This document shows positions 24,741 to 37,030 of a stretch of 64,000 bases of DNA, piece by piece. The number at the start of each line of letters is the position of its first letter. The first letter of the stretch is position 1. A program made the position numbers and the translations under genes. Location of the stretch: assembly GCA_948146395.1 (NCBI GenBank), contig OX411558.1, positions 36,344,850 to 36,408,849 of the forward strand, written 5' to 3'. Origin of the DNA: Fragum whitleyi. Lineage: Eukaryota > Mollusca > Bivalvia > Cardiida > Cardiidae. The notes under the pieces are model-generated. The model had not been told where the DNA came from. It ran no database searches and saw nothing but the letters and a program-made list of their open reading frames with translations.

Positions 24741-24891
24741 CCCGAAAGGGTCCCCTATTAGGTTTGGGAGTCGAAGCTTTGAAAATAGACCGTCTCATTT
24801 CAGTCGTATTCTCATAATTATACAAATTTTGAAAGTGTTCTCTAGATTAGCTAGATACTCAATGTAATGGATAGGTATGTACATTTGGTAG

Positions 24892-24954
24892 ATCAACTTC
24901 AGAAAAGAATTGAAGACATTTTAAGCCAGTCTACAATTCTTTTCTGAAGTTGAT
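24892..24954. repeat. Perfect 21-bp-arm stem-loop
   Basis: The arm at 24892-24912 (ATCAACTTCAGAAAAGAATT plus G) is exactly complementary to 24934-24954, with a 21-base loop. No match to the other hairpin families here. Could be a microRNA-like precursor or the relic of an inverted repeat. Confidence 0.85.
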
Positions 24955-25024
24955 TTCCATAGCGTCACGCCTACTTCCATCATATATTTTTGATTCACAG
25001 ATTCCCAAAAAATGCGTTCTTTAA

Positions 25025-25142
25025 GGTAGTGGAACCGTAAAAGTTCCGAAACCTTTCGGAACTAGTGATCTTTCACAGAAATTTAACACTGTTAAATTTC
25101 ATTAATTCTACAATGTTGCGGAACTATTACGGGTCCACTACC
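25025..25142. mobile_element. Family G piggyBac-like MITE, short copy
   Basis: TTAA at 25021-25024, CTAA at 25143-25146; ends GGTAGTGGAACCGTAAAAGT and TATTACGGGTCCACTACC; 118 bp. Confidence 0.75.
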
Positions 25143-25716
25143 CTAAAACCCTGTCGGAATTTTTATGTGCTTACCCCCTATTTAGGAATATTGGATCCGC
25201 CATTGGTACCATTCTTCAAAAAAAAAAAACCAAAAAAACCCCGGTGTTTTAATAGAGTGCATCTCAGTCGTTGGCGGAATGTTTGAATCTAATGCAAAAC
25301 TGGCTTTAGACTATTTTAACCTGTAAGACGACAATCCGAAGTATTTCAAAGAGTATGTTACAACCACTGTGGAAATGATTTAAGTGCCTCTTCATTTTCT
25401 ACCATATTTCCCCAATTTTCAAAATTTGGTAGTCGTACAATGCATGAATAATCCGACAAGGTTGACCATGTTACATATTAGATAAAACAAACAAATTCAT
25501 TCTCTAAAATTCTTAAAGCTGACTTACTGAAAAATAATAATGTTGGTGAAGATGATAGTAATTATAGTTATAAAACTGATAATACTAATTATGAATAATG
25601 ACATAAAAGAATGACAAATGGTTCGTAAAAACAATATGAACATACACCGTCATGAAAGCTCGCAGAAGATATACAATAATGAGTTATAAATCTAAAGGGG
25701 AAACGTTATTTACATT

Positions 25717-25944
25717 TTAACCCTTTGATGTTTAATCCCTGCTTTTTACGTACCTGTGATTTTATGATTGAGAAAATATTGTGAAAAAAGAAGAAATTGC
25801 TTCTGACAAGCAATTTCTTCTTTTTCCTCACTATTTTCTACCCTGCTGAATGGTTATTTTTCAAATTAAATCCACTTTAAATTTTCGTCTGCAAAACCTT
25901 TGAATTTGGACAGGTCCAATTTTTTTAAAACAGGAAAGGGTTAA
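25717..25944. mobile_element. Family E MITE, copy 2
   Basis: 228 bp from TTAACCCTTTGATGTTTAAT to CAGGAAAGGGTTAA; near-identical to 10995-11222, so the pair is young compared with most repeats here. Confidence 0.85.
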
Positions 25945-27293
25945 AGAATAAAGCCGTCTCCAGCAAGCTGCGTAACATTGTTTTGTACCAGGCCGCGGTT
26001 GGGGCCAATGGGACGAGTTCGGTTCGTAACCCCGGTCCTAATTGATCCTCTTAAATGTTCTATTGTTGTTCAACACAGCGGGGAACTTACTCAAGTGTCA
26101 CACACAGGCTCAGTCTATTGAATCGATTTTTTTTCTATTTTTAGACAAATATGGCGTCACAGAAAAAATGGCAAAATAAATACGCGAAAAAACAGGGTGA
26201 TAATGTTACATGTAATAAATAAATAAATGAGAAAATGAACATGCAACTTATGCTTTAAATACGTCTGAAGTTTGAATCGTACGAATGTAACTCGTCTTAC
26301 TTTTCCTTTTTCGATTTATCTGTGCATCCGTTTGTCCGTCAATACATTTTAAGAACACTGGATTCGTAGATGACGATACATACAGATGTACATATCGAGG
26401 CCTTGGATCTAAAACATAGTGTGTATAGACACATATTATGTTTTTGCTCCAAGTCCTCGATAGATGTACTAAAGAATTCTCGGTATAATATAATATACTG
26501 GGGTGCGTACCAAACTGTTTTCCTTACCACTGATCAATATAAACACCCCTAACACAAAGTTACCTGAAAGTGTTATTTAGCTATTTTTGGATATGAAGAA
26601 GCAGCTCTTAAGGCGCAAAGACCAAAAAGGAGATCTCGTATAGTGACAGGTTTTTCTGACATAATTACGTTCCATCACTTTGTATTAAAGGGAAGTTTGT
26701 CTTTTGAAATTTAACCTTAATTCGTGTTAACGATTTGAGTTTAACATTCATGGCGCACAGTTTTGTGGGAAATCCAAAGAACACGAGGCCGTCATTTTCC
26801 TCGGCTTCAGCTGTGATACTCGTGGTATAGCTTCAGGGCGGAGTTGATCTTTCTCCGATATCCGTGGCAAACATAAATGATTTGAGCTCAAATTAGAATG
26901 AAAACTGTGTTTTGGTTGAAATTTAGTGATCGGCTACCATTTATCTTCCGTTCGTTTGTCTACCCGTACACAATTTCTTACCGAAACCAAATGAAATACA
27001 GTTTTGCTTTTATTATAATCGCGCCCCTTTTGGAACCACCGTTTTTTTTTTTCTATGTACACCATGTCTTTCCGCAAGCGTTTGTTTGTTACATGTAGTT
27101 TGTTTTCAATCGTTTTGAAAAAACAAACATTCTTTCTATTTACAAGCTAAATTCGCTCTTTTAATTTAATTTTTTAATACAATACAAGTTTTAAATATCA
27201 ACATTAATTTCGGTACACGTGCGGCGGCTTATGGTGTCACAAAGATGATTCTATGCCAAGATTTCACAAGGCATCCGTTGAAAAAGGTAGCCC
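25945..27293. other. No gene; imperfect palindrome at about 26381-26476
   Basis: AGATGTACATATCGAGGCCT is mirrored by TCCTCGATAGATGTACT around TGTGTATAGACACA. Otherwise featureless AT-rich DNA. Confidence 0.45.
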
Positions 27294-27421
27294 TGCCTTG
27301 TTCAGGACGACAAAACCGTGCAAACTGTTTGCCTATTACACCCACTTTCCACGCAAGTGCACTTGCAAAGCAGGGTATAATTTGATAACAGTTTGCACCG
27401 TACATTTCACCCTGAACGCAG
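27294..27421. repeat. Family D palindromic element
   Basis: CTTGTTCAGGACGACAAAAC at the left, TTTCACCCTGAACGCAG at the right; core AAGTGCACTTGCAAAGCAGG. Confidence 0.7.
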
Positions 27422-27828
27422 ACCAGACCATAGCGAAGGATGTATTGTCATGAATGGGCTTAAAAACGTTGTTTCGTGGTACAGAATTTCAAATAAAATC
27501 GTAAACGTAGTTTCATTGTGAGAATGAATGGCTTGTAGGAAGATTTTTGTAATCATAAACTAGGGTTCAAATTAGTTTTTTTAATGTCAGTACGACTTGT
27601 CAATTTGATTTTCGTTTAGACGTTTAAGAAACCCGAAACCAAATTGGGCGGGCTTGAGAACTATTCTTTCTATAAAACCCACAGATTTTAATTTTGAGCG
27701 CGTAAAGGAAAGATGTCTTTTAATTCATCAAAATCGTCTAGTCTTGCTCTGCGTTCAAATGGAAATGTTCGTGAAACGCTTCAGAAATGTTAGTCCGCTT
27801 TTTGCGTTTACGCTCAGAGAGTTTTCCA

Positions 27829-28190
27829 CAGTTAAAGTTAAGAACATCATGAAATTGACATTCATCTCAATCAAAACCAGTCAAAATCGCACACTCAGCC
27901 TTCCATTCATTCATTCATTCCAAAAACTCACTCAAACCATTCAAAGGCGCTCCAAAATCACTAAAAAAGGTAAGATTTATAACTACAATTAAAATAAAAA
28001 TCGGTAGATAAAATGCAAGATTTCACTAACGTAATTGGATTTTATAAGCGTATGATGGATACGGGAAGACATTAAAAAGTAGCAAAAGAACCTGTGAGCA
28101 TTTTTTTTAATAAAAGGAGGCAATGAATATCGCGTTAAACTCCTCGATGAAATGGGCGGATTCGAATCAAACTTCGTTCCCAAAATAATG
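27829..28190. mobile_element. Family A MITE, truncated copy
   Basis: Left end CAGTTAAAGTTAAGAACATC then ATGAAATTGACATTCATC. The subterminal CATTC/CACTC runs are clear. The right half is decayed and the right end lost. Confidence 0.65.
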
Positions 28191-29459
28191 TAATCCTCAT
28201 TATATTAAACGACGGTGGGGGACAAATGCCTCGTAAATAAAGCTTGAAAAGCTCGGGTTACGAGGTTTTTTGATCACCCACTTACGATTTTTATTATTAT
28301 GATCTTTCACATATTGTTAAAGTTTATTAAAATTATGCCGCATGCCATAGAATGGAATTTCATGTTAAAAATAATTCCTTTTGAGGCTTATATTGTAACT
28401 ATGGCACAAATCTAACAAAATTATAAACTAATGACGTCACATCTGCCACGCGATCTATACCGTTTGTGAATATTATCTTCTAATGATATAACACTTGACA
28501 TCGGATTACATACAATAGATAGGGATCAGATCATCATTATGATGATAATTATCATGAATAAGATCAGATCTGGATAATGATAATTATGACACACGTGGCA
28601 GCTAAAAAATGGTGCCTTTTGGCGGAATTTCGGCGTTTGTTTTTTCACTTGTCATGTTGATAATATTTTATTATTCTTCCTCGATAGATATGTAATCTTT
28701 TAAATCGTGAAAAATTTACAAGAAGTTTGTCAAGTTATTTTCGAGAATGATAAATTTGCCGCTTTTAATATCGATGATTAGAAAGATTTTGATTAAATCT
28801 TTTCCTTCTGATTGCCTTCCTCTTTTTACTTCCAGCGATACTACTTTCTAAACTTTTCCTCAATTCCATTTATACCATTTTTTTTCAAAAAAAAAAAAAA
28901 AAAAAAAAAAGCTTTACACACTTACCGTGTTTCTAGCTACATATTACAATACATAGTACAAAACATACATATTCATGTATAGGTTAACAAAGGTCGATAC
29001 ATATGTAAAACAATAGTCAAGAGGTACGGTGGCTTCTAAATTAGACTTATAAAAAAAATTTCATTTTTCATTTTTTTTCTTAATTTCTCATTTTGTTTGC
29101 GAAATAAATATATTTACATATGTGAATAATTCTCTTTTTAGAGTTTGATGTTAAAAGTGTTTTTCAATTTGTATAAAGATGGCCAAGTGTAAAAATATTT
29201 CTTCACGTGTCGATTCCTTAATTCTGAGTATTTTGGGCAAACAAATAAAAAGTGATATTCGTTTTCAAAACTATTCATATTGCAGTTTAAGCATAATCAT
29301 TGCTTTCGAGCATTCACGAGAATGGAATTTTAACGAAACAGACAAACTAACAAAATTCTTGTATTTTATTTTCGGTTTTTGCTGACTGGTTATGACTAGG
29401 CTTCATTCTAAAATCATTTAATCCAAGTTGTGTCCATCTCATGCTTTCTGATTGGCCGA
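28191..29459. other. No gene; 24-A run at 28887-28910
   Basis: AT-rich. The poly-A is preceded by a T-run and is not attached to a recognisable SINE or mRNA copy. Confidence 0.5.
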
Positions 29460-29830
29460 AAAAAATGTTATATTCCTGAATGAAAGTAATTTTGAGTACG
29501 CAGCTATTTTGTAAGCTTCCGCATAAAACAGTCCTATAAGAAATCAATTTCTTATTGATAAACCTTCATCCTTTTTGCTTCAAGAAATTAAATCATAGGA
29601 TATGAATAGATTATTTGTTGATTTCATATAGAAATGAAACTAAAAACCTAATCACACTCATGCATGAATCCGCATCGCGAATTAATACAGTGTAATTTGG
29701 TTTTTAGTTTCATACCTCATTCAAATCAGGAACTACTCTCTGCATCTTTTAATAAAAAAATCGTCTTCTAGCTTTTTACGCAAACGTATCCTTCATGCAC
29801 ATCGCTGCATCGAGAATAACCGGGCATTTT
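29460..29830. repeat. Family F long repeat, copy 1
   Basis: Shares with 36655-37030 AGCTATTTTGTAAGCTTC, a run of related AT-rich sequence and the F hairpin (TTTCATATAGAAATGAAAC ... TTTTTAGTTTCATACCTC). So the hairpin can be the core of a longer element. Confidence 0.55.
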
Positions 29831-29984
29831 TTCAATCACACGTGTCTACGCAGATCCAAAAGTCTTTTCGTATTTGGAAAAGGAGGAGGGGATTCACCCG
29901 AAAATGTACTCGCCCTATTCTTATACTCGAATTTTCTCGTCAGGTGACGAGCAAAATAGTTGTAACGCGGTGTTGACGATGAAT

Positions 29985-30480
29985 AAATAATTATAATACG
30001 ATGGCGTAAAACGCATATATGAAATAAGAAGAATTACATAAAACTTAAATCGCAATAAAAAATCATATGTCCTGTGATTTTCTGTGTACACAGATGGCTG
30101 CGCCCAATTTTGACGTCATGCGTCATCTTTAGCGAGAACGTTGATGCTCTTGGCGTCATATAATCCACGTCGTAATTAAAGACTGCTTTTTCTGTGATAT
30201 TCTCCTAACGTCAATAGAAATTACTTTTCATTTATAAACTTTACACCCAGAAAAATGTAATAATACTAATTTCAGAATTGTGCTCGTGTTATTGTGGATA
30301 TAATTTCATTTTCGCGTTGATGTGTCCACGAATAAATTCTGATGGTGGGGGAGAAATCTGCAAAGCAAAATCATCGGCCTCCGCCCTCGGATTTTACTTT
30401 CTGCATATTATTACTCCTCCATCAATTTTTATTCGTGGACACATCATCGCGATAATGAAATTATTTCACAATTTACGTAT
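29985..30480. repeat. Family I repeat, copy 2, with foldback end
   Basis: Diverged copy of 10500-10890. ATTTCATTTTCGCGTTGATG (about 30302) plus TGTCCACGAATAAA is mirrored at 30427-30463, so the right end folds back on itself. Confidence 0.65.
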
Positions 30481-31047
30481 TCCCGAATCTAGTCCATGTA
30501 ACCGTATTTTCGCGAAATCCCAAGGTTGGATGATACGGGATCGGAGAATGGCCAGTCCTCAGGTTCGGTTAACGACGGAGCCTGTTCGGTGTCTTCGTTA
30601 ATGATCGGCGCCCAGCGTTCGCGTGTCATCCCATGTCAAAATCAATCAAAACCTCGTATATTTGACAAGTTCGATAACCCCTGTCACTACATTGACTCTT
30701 CAATATTTTTATTCGGATTGATGTTTGTTGATTTTGAAATCAAATACGGTTACATCATTTGTTTATATTTGGGGGTCGTATTTTATGTACGTGTGTCATG
30801 ATATAGTATTAAACAGGGAAGTTTAATACATATTCCGTCGAAAACTAAATAAACAAACATCTTTCACCCGAAAGATATGAATTTAGATATACTATGAAGA
30901 CATTTAAACAATTTATACTATTTCTTTGGAATATGGGCAAACTCGATGCTGAACCCATAAAACGGTGATTTTTTTTTAAATCGAAAATCATAACACAACG
31001 AAATGTTATTGTATTGAAATTTCACGTTACAAACTTAGAGGAAGGTA
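30481..31047. other. No recognisable feature
   Basis: Short overlapping frames near 30278-30801 run across the family I end into this stretch; none resembles a protein I know. Confidence 0.45.
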
Positions 31048-31960
31048 TAGTCCGTTTGACTTCTATATGGACTAACCTTTTCATCAATTACATAAAATTG
31101 TGTTTGAATAAAGGATTTGTATGTAGTAAAATCTTAATTTCAGCTTAATACCATTCCAAAAAATATTTTTTGAAAATAAAATGATTTCAAAATAATGATT
31201 TTGTCTATCTAGTTAATGTTAATATTTTCGCATTATCCGTTCTTAAACACGAGGGGTGATGAAGGCTGTTCAAAAGTAAGAAAATGTCAACATATAAAGT
31301 ATAAACACGTGGTTTTATACTAAACTTTTGACAGATGAAATATCCATTATTCCTTATTTGGACATGCTAATTAGCATATCGACGGTCATGTCATCTTAAA
31401 TTTAAATAGCACGTGATTTTTACCGTTAGTACTCGCCATTTCATCAGGTTTTCCTCGTGAAATTCCCAACTACTTCATTTAATAATGCTTTTTGATTGGT
31501 CTTCACATGTAAATATAGGGTTCATCTCAGAATGAATAAAATCAATAACCAATTATCTGTTCAAACAGTTTTTTAAGAAAGAGAGAATATACACAGATTT
31601 GATATCCAACGGTAGCCAAAATCTTAGACAAATTTAATTATATTGAAAAACTCGATTTTGTAGTAATACAATTCACTTAAAATCTTACTCTTTTGACTCG
31701 GCCCCTATGCAAATCAGTACTATTTTTGGTTATACAATTCGCTGTTCCGTTTAATACAGTAACAAGTAGGTATGAAATGCTTAAAGTTAACATGTAGACG
31801 GACGGACAAAATCATTATTTTACATTCAAAAATTCTGAAAAACAAAATTCGTCATGGTATTAGCTGGAAAAAATGATAGGACAAGAAAAATATGCGTTTC
31901 ATCAATTAATTTCTGAGATTCTCGGCGAAATGTTGGTCCATATAGAAGTCAAACGGACTA
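31048..31960. mobile_element. 913-bp non-autonomous DNA transposon with ~30-bp TIRs
   Basis: TAGTCCGTTTGACTTCTATA plus TGGAC at 31048 is mirrored by GTCCATATAGAAGTCAAACG plus GACTA ending 31960, with about three mismatches in 30. A TA dinucleotide flanks each side (31046-31047, 31961-31962). No frame above 60 codons. One copy in the window. Confidence 0.85.
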
Positions 31961-32657
31961 TACTGTAAACAATGAAAAATAAAACAATACAGTAAGACTA
32001 TCTTACATTTATTTATTTCTTTTCTCACGTAGCTAAGAAGTTTATGAAGTACGAAGTAGCAAAATTACCTAAGAATTTTTTTAAAGATCATCTTTTGATG
32101 AAATTCCAATAACGATTGATCGGATCATAATTCTAAAATAGACTTAAAGAGAACTGGGGAGGGGAAAGAATAATGTCGAATTCGAAATACTTTAATCATA
32201 CTTGCATGCTGTTTACCTATAAGATTTGAAGAAGAAAAACGTGAAAAAATGAAAACAAAGGCCTATACCTAGGTGTCATCAGACACTTCTGCTTGAAAAA
32301 AAAATAGTCTTTTTTCTTTTTCAAGCCATGCATGTCGGCAACTTTTTCAAGTCAGCGTGTAAAAATATCATTATTAACTGCCCACAGATTACATCTTATC
32401 TTTACTTATTTTGAATAATGACACTACATATTTACAGTCACGGACCTTTCTTTGTCCCCTGACCCCCGGGCACGCTTATGACACATGCCTAATAGAATTG
32501 TCAAATATAATACAACGGATATCAATCTGATAAATTTACCGCTTTTTTACTAGGACTTTTGACTGTATTATTCATTGCAGTGTTAAAAGTGTAATCGAGG
32601 TAATTCTGGATAAAGATATATAATCCGAGAATCAAACCCTTTTTATACTAATTTAAC
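31961..32657. other. No recognisable feature
   Basis: AT-rich intergenic DNA; nothing recognised on either strand. Confidence 0.5.
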
Positions 32658-32921
32658 ATGTGACCAGTCACGCGAAAAAGGACCATCCGGGAATTCAGTA
32701 AGATATATTCTTGAAAAAGAGATTTGATCCAGCATTGGTCAACTACAAGTCGCATTTCAAAAATCATTTCCATAGAAGATAGATTGATCATTCTAGATTC
32801 AGAAAATAAGCACGGTGCAAAAAGTTTCGACCCTAGTCAGTCTGCGCAGTCCGCGCAGTCTGACTAGGATCGACACTTTACATCCCACCAAGATGGAACC
32901 TTTTCGCGTGACGGGTCACAT
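32658..32921. mobile_element. Family B MITE, full copy in reverse orientation
   Basis: ATGTGACCAGTCACGCGAAA mirrored by TTTTCGCGTGACGGGTCACAT; 264 bp. The GC-rich hairpin (AGTCTGCGCAGTCCGCGCAG) lies near the right end, opposite to 13796-14062. Confidence 0.85.
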
Positions 32922-33313
32922 ATTCATTGACATTATTAGAAAAAAGGCATGGAAACAATACACGTATCAGAAAATAAAAAAAAGACATCATTTTCCCTTT
33001 CTGTAATGCATCTAGCCTTTCGCTTCCACAAGATATATATCCAATTTTGACCTTTTATCACTCTCTGAAAATGTCTTTGACCTCATTTAACTACATTATC
33101 CGGATGAACGAAGTTGGCCCGGTCGTATTGCTACATATCTAATGATTCCAAAACATTGTGACCTCTCTTATCTGAGAGAATTTCTGAGATTCATAATGAC
33201 ACATTACGTTCTTTGCACATCGCTATGCTAAACCAAGAATTCCTTCCCTCCCTTCAACATACTGGCTCAATTCTTATCAAATGCACGTATTGAGAACGGT
33301 GAAATACAAATAG

Positions 33314-33596
33314 GTCAGCCCGACTAGCTCAATCGGTAGAGCACCGGGTTTCAAAACATTCGAGGGTCGATCGCTTGGGTTCTATTCCCGGGCTGGCACA
33401 CTAACAAACTAATGGTCTCTCGGATGAGACGTTAAACCGAGGTCCCGTGAGACGGTGCTTTACATCGAGCACGTTAAAGAACCATGGCGGATCTCAGCAG
33501 TAGTTTCGTCATGTATCCCCTGTACCAACTAACCGTCTTCTTGGGGCATCGCTCATATGGGCATTTGCTACGGTATCAACGATAAACAAACGGAAA
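33314..33596 (+). mobile_element. tRNA-headed SINE, family 1, with perfect 12-bp target duplication
   Basis: AAATACAAATAG flanks both sides (33302-33313, 33597-33608). Head GCCCGACTAGCTCAATCGGT (A box), GGGTTCTATTCCCGGGC (B box), then CGGATGAGACGTTAAACCGA and CACGTTAAAGAACC. 283 bp. The clean duplication shows retrotransposition by LINE machinery. Confidence 0.93.
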
Positions 33597-33661
33597 AAAT
33601 ACAAATAGATGAGATAAAAAAATCAAATTTGTCGTGTTACTTAATATTTACATGTACTTTA

Positions 33662-33819
33662 GGTAGTGGACCCGTAATAGTTTCGCAAAGTTTCGGAAGA
33701 AATGATCTGTTACCATGTTAACCGAGGTTTCCTGATGATTTCATTAGGCAACCTTGGTCAACATTGTGAAAGATCGTGAGTTACCGGTTATTTTGCGGAA
33801 CTTTTACGAATCCACTACC
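33662..33819. mobile_element. Family G MITE, copy flanked by TTTA
   Basis: GGTAGTGGACCCGTAATAGT and mirrored CTTTTACGAATCCACTACC; 158 bp. Flanks are TTTA on both sides instead of TTAA. Confidence 0.75.
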
Positions 33820-33997
33820 TTTAGTAATGATTGAACACACAGAGAATGATCACGTCAATACATTTCTATATCAGATACTTCGATTTTCATTTTTTGACAA
33901 GTACATACACCATTGCACCATTTGTGTGAAAAACGCTCGGGTGAAATTTTGATAGCTGTACTGGTTTGAGAAACGACAGGAAATCGGTGAGGGATTT

Positions 33998-34075
33998 TTG
34001 TTTACCGGTCACCGCGATATATCTGCAATCATGTTGAAAGTAGTGTTAAACCCGAAACAAACAAACAAACAAACG
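33998..34075 (+). mobile_element. SINE/LINE 3' tail fragment ending in (CAAA)n
   Basis: GGTCACCGCGATATATCTGC, ATGTTGAAAGTAGTGTTAAAC and a run of AAAC units. The GTTAAAC tail resembles that of the SINE at 60269-60490, so they may share a LINE partner. 5'-truncated. Confidence 0.6.
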
Positions 34076-34782
34076 TATGTGAAATGTTGTATCGAGCAAG
34101 GACTTTCTTGCAACCTTCAGAGATGTTTCGGATCGTATCCCTCGGCGCACTTCACAAACAAATTGTCCCAGCACAAGACTTCAGAGCCCATATATAGCAC
34201 TGGTGATACATAGACAGGACATAAAGATACGACCTTTGCCTTCGTATGTTTTTCAAAGGGGCTATGTACCCATATGAAACAAATCTGAAACTCTATAACT
34301 GAGTAAACAAAGTTCCATGGTAATGCAAAACGAATCTGCATAAAATGTTTAAACAATTGATACCTTACAAAAACCCTATGTTGTGGATAATATATTGAAT
34401 CGTCTCGTTGAGACGGTTCAAATGAGTACCCCCCAACATAGAGCTTTGTGGAGAACTAAATACTATTGTAGTCACTATACTCCCACGTATTATTTATACC
34501 GCTGAGAGATGTTTTATAATTTTGTCGTTGGGGAAGGGGTTCGCATCGCCGGATATCAAAATATTCCTAGAAAAAAATTCGCCAATTTTTCCCGTCTGGA
34601 TTATTCCATAAAAAACCACATCGTGTCTAAATGCCACGTAAAAATAGTCCGTTGACAGATCTCTTAGGAACCCAACAAGACAAGACTCGCTAAATAACGT
34701 CAAGATAAATTTATTTGTCTTTTTCTAGCACCCTTTTTTTAAAGAATGGAGAGACAAATATTTTTTTGTGGTTTTGTGTTCT
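34076..34782. other. No recognisable feature
   Basis: Contains a short mirrored ATCGTCTCGTTGAGACGGTT near 34399 but no family match or gene. Confidence 0.45.
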
Positions 34783-34895
34783 GCCTTGCGTTCAGGATCA
34801 CACGAACAGTTTTCCAATTATACCCCGCTTTGCACGCGCAAAGCGGGGTTTAATTTGAAAACTGTTTCAACCTTTTTGTGAGCCTGAACGCAGGG
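34783..34895. repeat. Family D palindromic element, best copy
   Basis: GCCTTGCGTTCAGGATCACA at the left, GAGCCTGAACGCAGGGC at the right, centre ACCCCGCTTTGCACGCGCAA / GCGGGGT. Nearly the whole 113 bp can fold into one hairpin. Confidence 0.85.
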
Positions 34896-35289
34896 CTGGT
34901 ATTCAGCAAAATTTTGTTGCGTTTATCAAGCATGCAAGCTGTACTTTCCAATTTTTATTAAATTATTAAATGTACACTTTTATTTTGAAATAAACGCGCA
35001 ATAATTTTAACTGAACGTCTTTAGACAAATTAGGTTAAAAGCAAAGACGAACTTGAAATGCTCCGACAATGATACGTGTAATTAAAATTTGAAATTAAAA
35101 ATCGATTTTTTTGAAGTAAGGAATCGTAAATCCTACCATATTAATTTTATAAGTACACATGTACATGTGTATCTAAATTTAAAAATAATTTAAGATTCTA
35201 TCAATTTTGCTGTGGAAATAAGGTTCATGTATTGATATGACCATTTATTGAATAGCCACATTCATTGGTCGTTCAAGGAAATGGAACGG

Positions 35290-35415
35290 AGTCTTTTTTA
35301 AAACGATTTTGAGCGTTCTTAATAGTTTGAGTGAGCGAAAGAATGAATTAACGAATGAAGTATAGCGCGGGAAATGCTTGTGAGATGATCGAAAGTCAAT
35401 TGAACGATTTAATTT
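35290..35415. mobile_element. Family A MITE fragment
   Basis: GAGCGTTCTTAATAGTTTGAGTGAGC-type subterminal sequence and a decayed end (AAAGTCAATTGAACGATTTA). Only the right third survives. Confidence 0.45.
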
Positions 35416-35468
35416 GGTCCGAAAGTTACTAGTTACTAACAAGCTTATTTGGTGCGATTCCCGGTATA

Positions 35469-35827
35469 CAATCTATCTTGCTCAAGCGACCACGTCTATT
35501 AAGCGACCTTTTCTATTAAGCGACCGTTTTCCATATCCCCTTCTTCAAATCAATTTTTTTTTTTAAAAAAAAGTAGATATGGTAAGTCTAAAGATTGTTG
35601 AAAATGAATCCTATGTGGTTAAATCCACAAGAATCGTCTCAACAAGACGATTCTATTGAGTTTAAACATCATAGGATCATTGTGAATTTTGCAACAATAT
35701 GCATATTCAATCAAAAAGTATGTTTCTTATTTGTATAAAAAAACACCCCCGTTTATTAAGAGGCCATTTTCTTTAACGGCAGCTTTTTGGTGGTTCCCTT
35801 AGTAGTCGCTTTAAACATGTTTTACTG
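35469..35827. mobile_element. Pogo/Tigger-like MITE, copy 1
   Basis: TA on both sides; left CAATCTATCTTGCTCAAGCG, right mirrored CAGTAAAACATG...AAAGCGAC. AAGCGACC recurs three times in the left 60 bases (AAGCGACCACGTCTATTAAG), a pattern known from Tigger-like ends. 359 bp with an internal hairpin AGAATCGTCTCAACAAGACG. Confidence 0.6.
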
Positions 35828-36654
35828 TATCTCGATTTCCTTTGCGGGTAGGAATTCAATAAGAGGTCCCATGCATCGAAAGAGACGATTTGCGTGCACT
35901 ATTTGTAAAATATCCCGAGGGAAAGGGATCGAGTTTTTCTTTTCCTGGCACTGTTGCATAATAGATTCTTAGTAAAGCTTTCATAGATTGCACGGCTAGA
36001 TACAGAGATCAACGTTAATAAGTGTTGACTTGTACAAATAAACGGCAGCAGCTGCGGTCGGCAGATTACGGAATCCTTCGACACATTTCGGCACATTCCG
36101 ACTGATTTTGATTTATCGTTTTAAAATATAATTTTTAACTTAAGCTTGTTTGAGCTCGAACCAGAACAAATCTTTCATTTAAATTATAGTGTATATACTT
36201 CAGAAACCGAAAAGGGTAATATTTGAAACAAAGAATTCTAACTTAAAGTGATGGATTTGAAGTTTCTCCGAATATTCTTCGGCTAAAGATCGGTAGATTC
36301 CGTAGGACTGGCAGGATTTCCGTAAATAAACAAAATAATCCAAGGATATTTCCTTCCAATTTCTAATCTTTGATGCCAACACTCGGCCTCGCGGCTATTC
36401 GACCTGCAGTACTGTGTGAAATGCCGTGATTGCAGACATATGGACTTTATATTGTGATAATTAGAGCAGGAATTTTGGCATGGATTAATTTGTTCGAAGA
36501 GATGTTATACTGGGTTTTATGCGCCATAAAGTTTGGAAGCATTTGATTAAAACTGTTGGAAACTATCTTGGGGACTTTTAACAATTCCATAAAAGGTACT
36601 GGATTGCATTTAATAGATCATTGTTTTTGTATTTAAGGTTTCGTCGTATTTGAA
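35828..36654. other. No recognisable feature
   Basis: Only chance frames of about 60 codons. Confidence 0.5.
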
Positions 36655-37030
36655 TTCCTTGGTGAAAGCGATTTTGACTGTAAGCAGTTATTTTGTAAGC
36701 TTCTGCACAAATTAGTTACATGAGAAATCTATTCTTTATTGATGAATATTTACATACATGTATTTGCTTTGTGATATTAAGTTATAAGATATAAAGAAAA
36801 TATTTGTTGTTTCATGGAGGTCTGAAACTAAATACCTAATCACATTCACGTATAAACCCGTTTTGCATATTCATAGAGTGTGGATAGGTTTTAAGTACAC
36901 TCTTCCTCTCTTAATTGTAGATCTTTTATTTTGATTAGCTAAGAGTTTTATCCACGTTTCCATGAACACGGTTTTAAAAAAAGTAGACATTTCCTTAGCT
37001 TGTGTAGGAAAGAATGTTCATAGAACGTTT
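36655..37030. repeat. Family F long repeat, copy 2
   Basis: Diverged partner of 29460-29830. The hairpin part is TTTCATGGAGGTCTGAAACT at 36810, with a decayed right arm near 36895. A further short F fragment (GCGGTATGAAACTAAAGACC) follows at about 37093. Confidence 0.5.

Noticed and set aside
28887..28910. Poly-A run as the tail of a processed retrocopy
   Set aside because: No gene or SINE body precedes it and no target duplication is visible.
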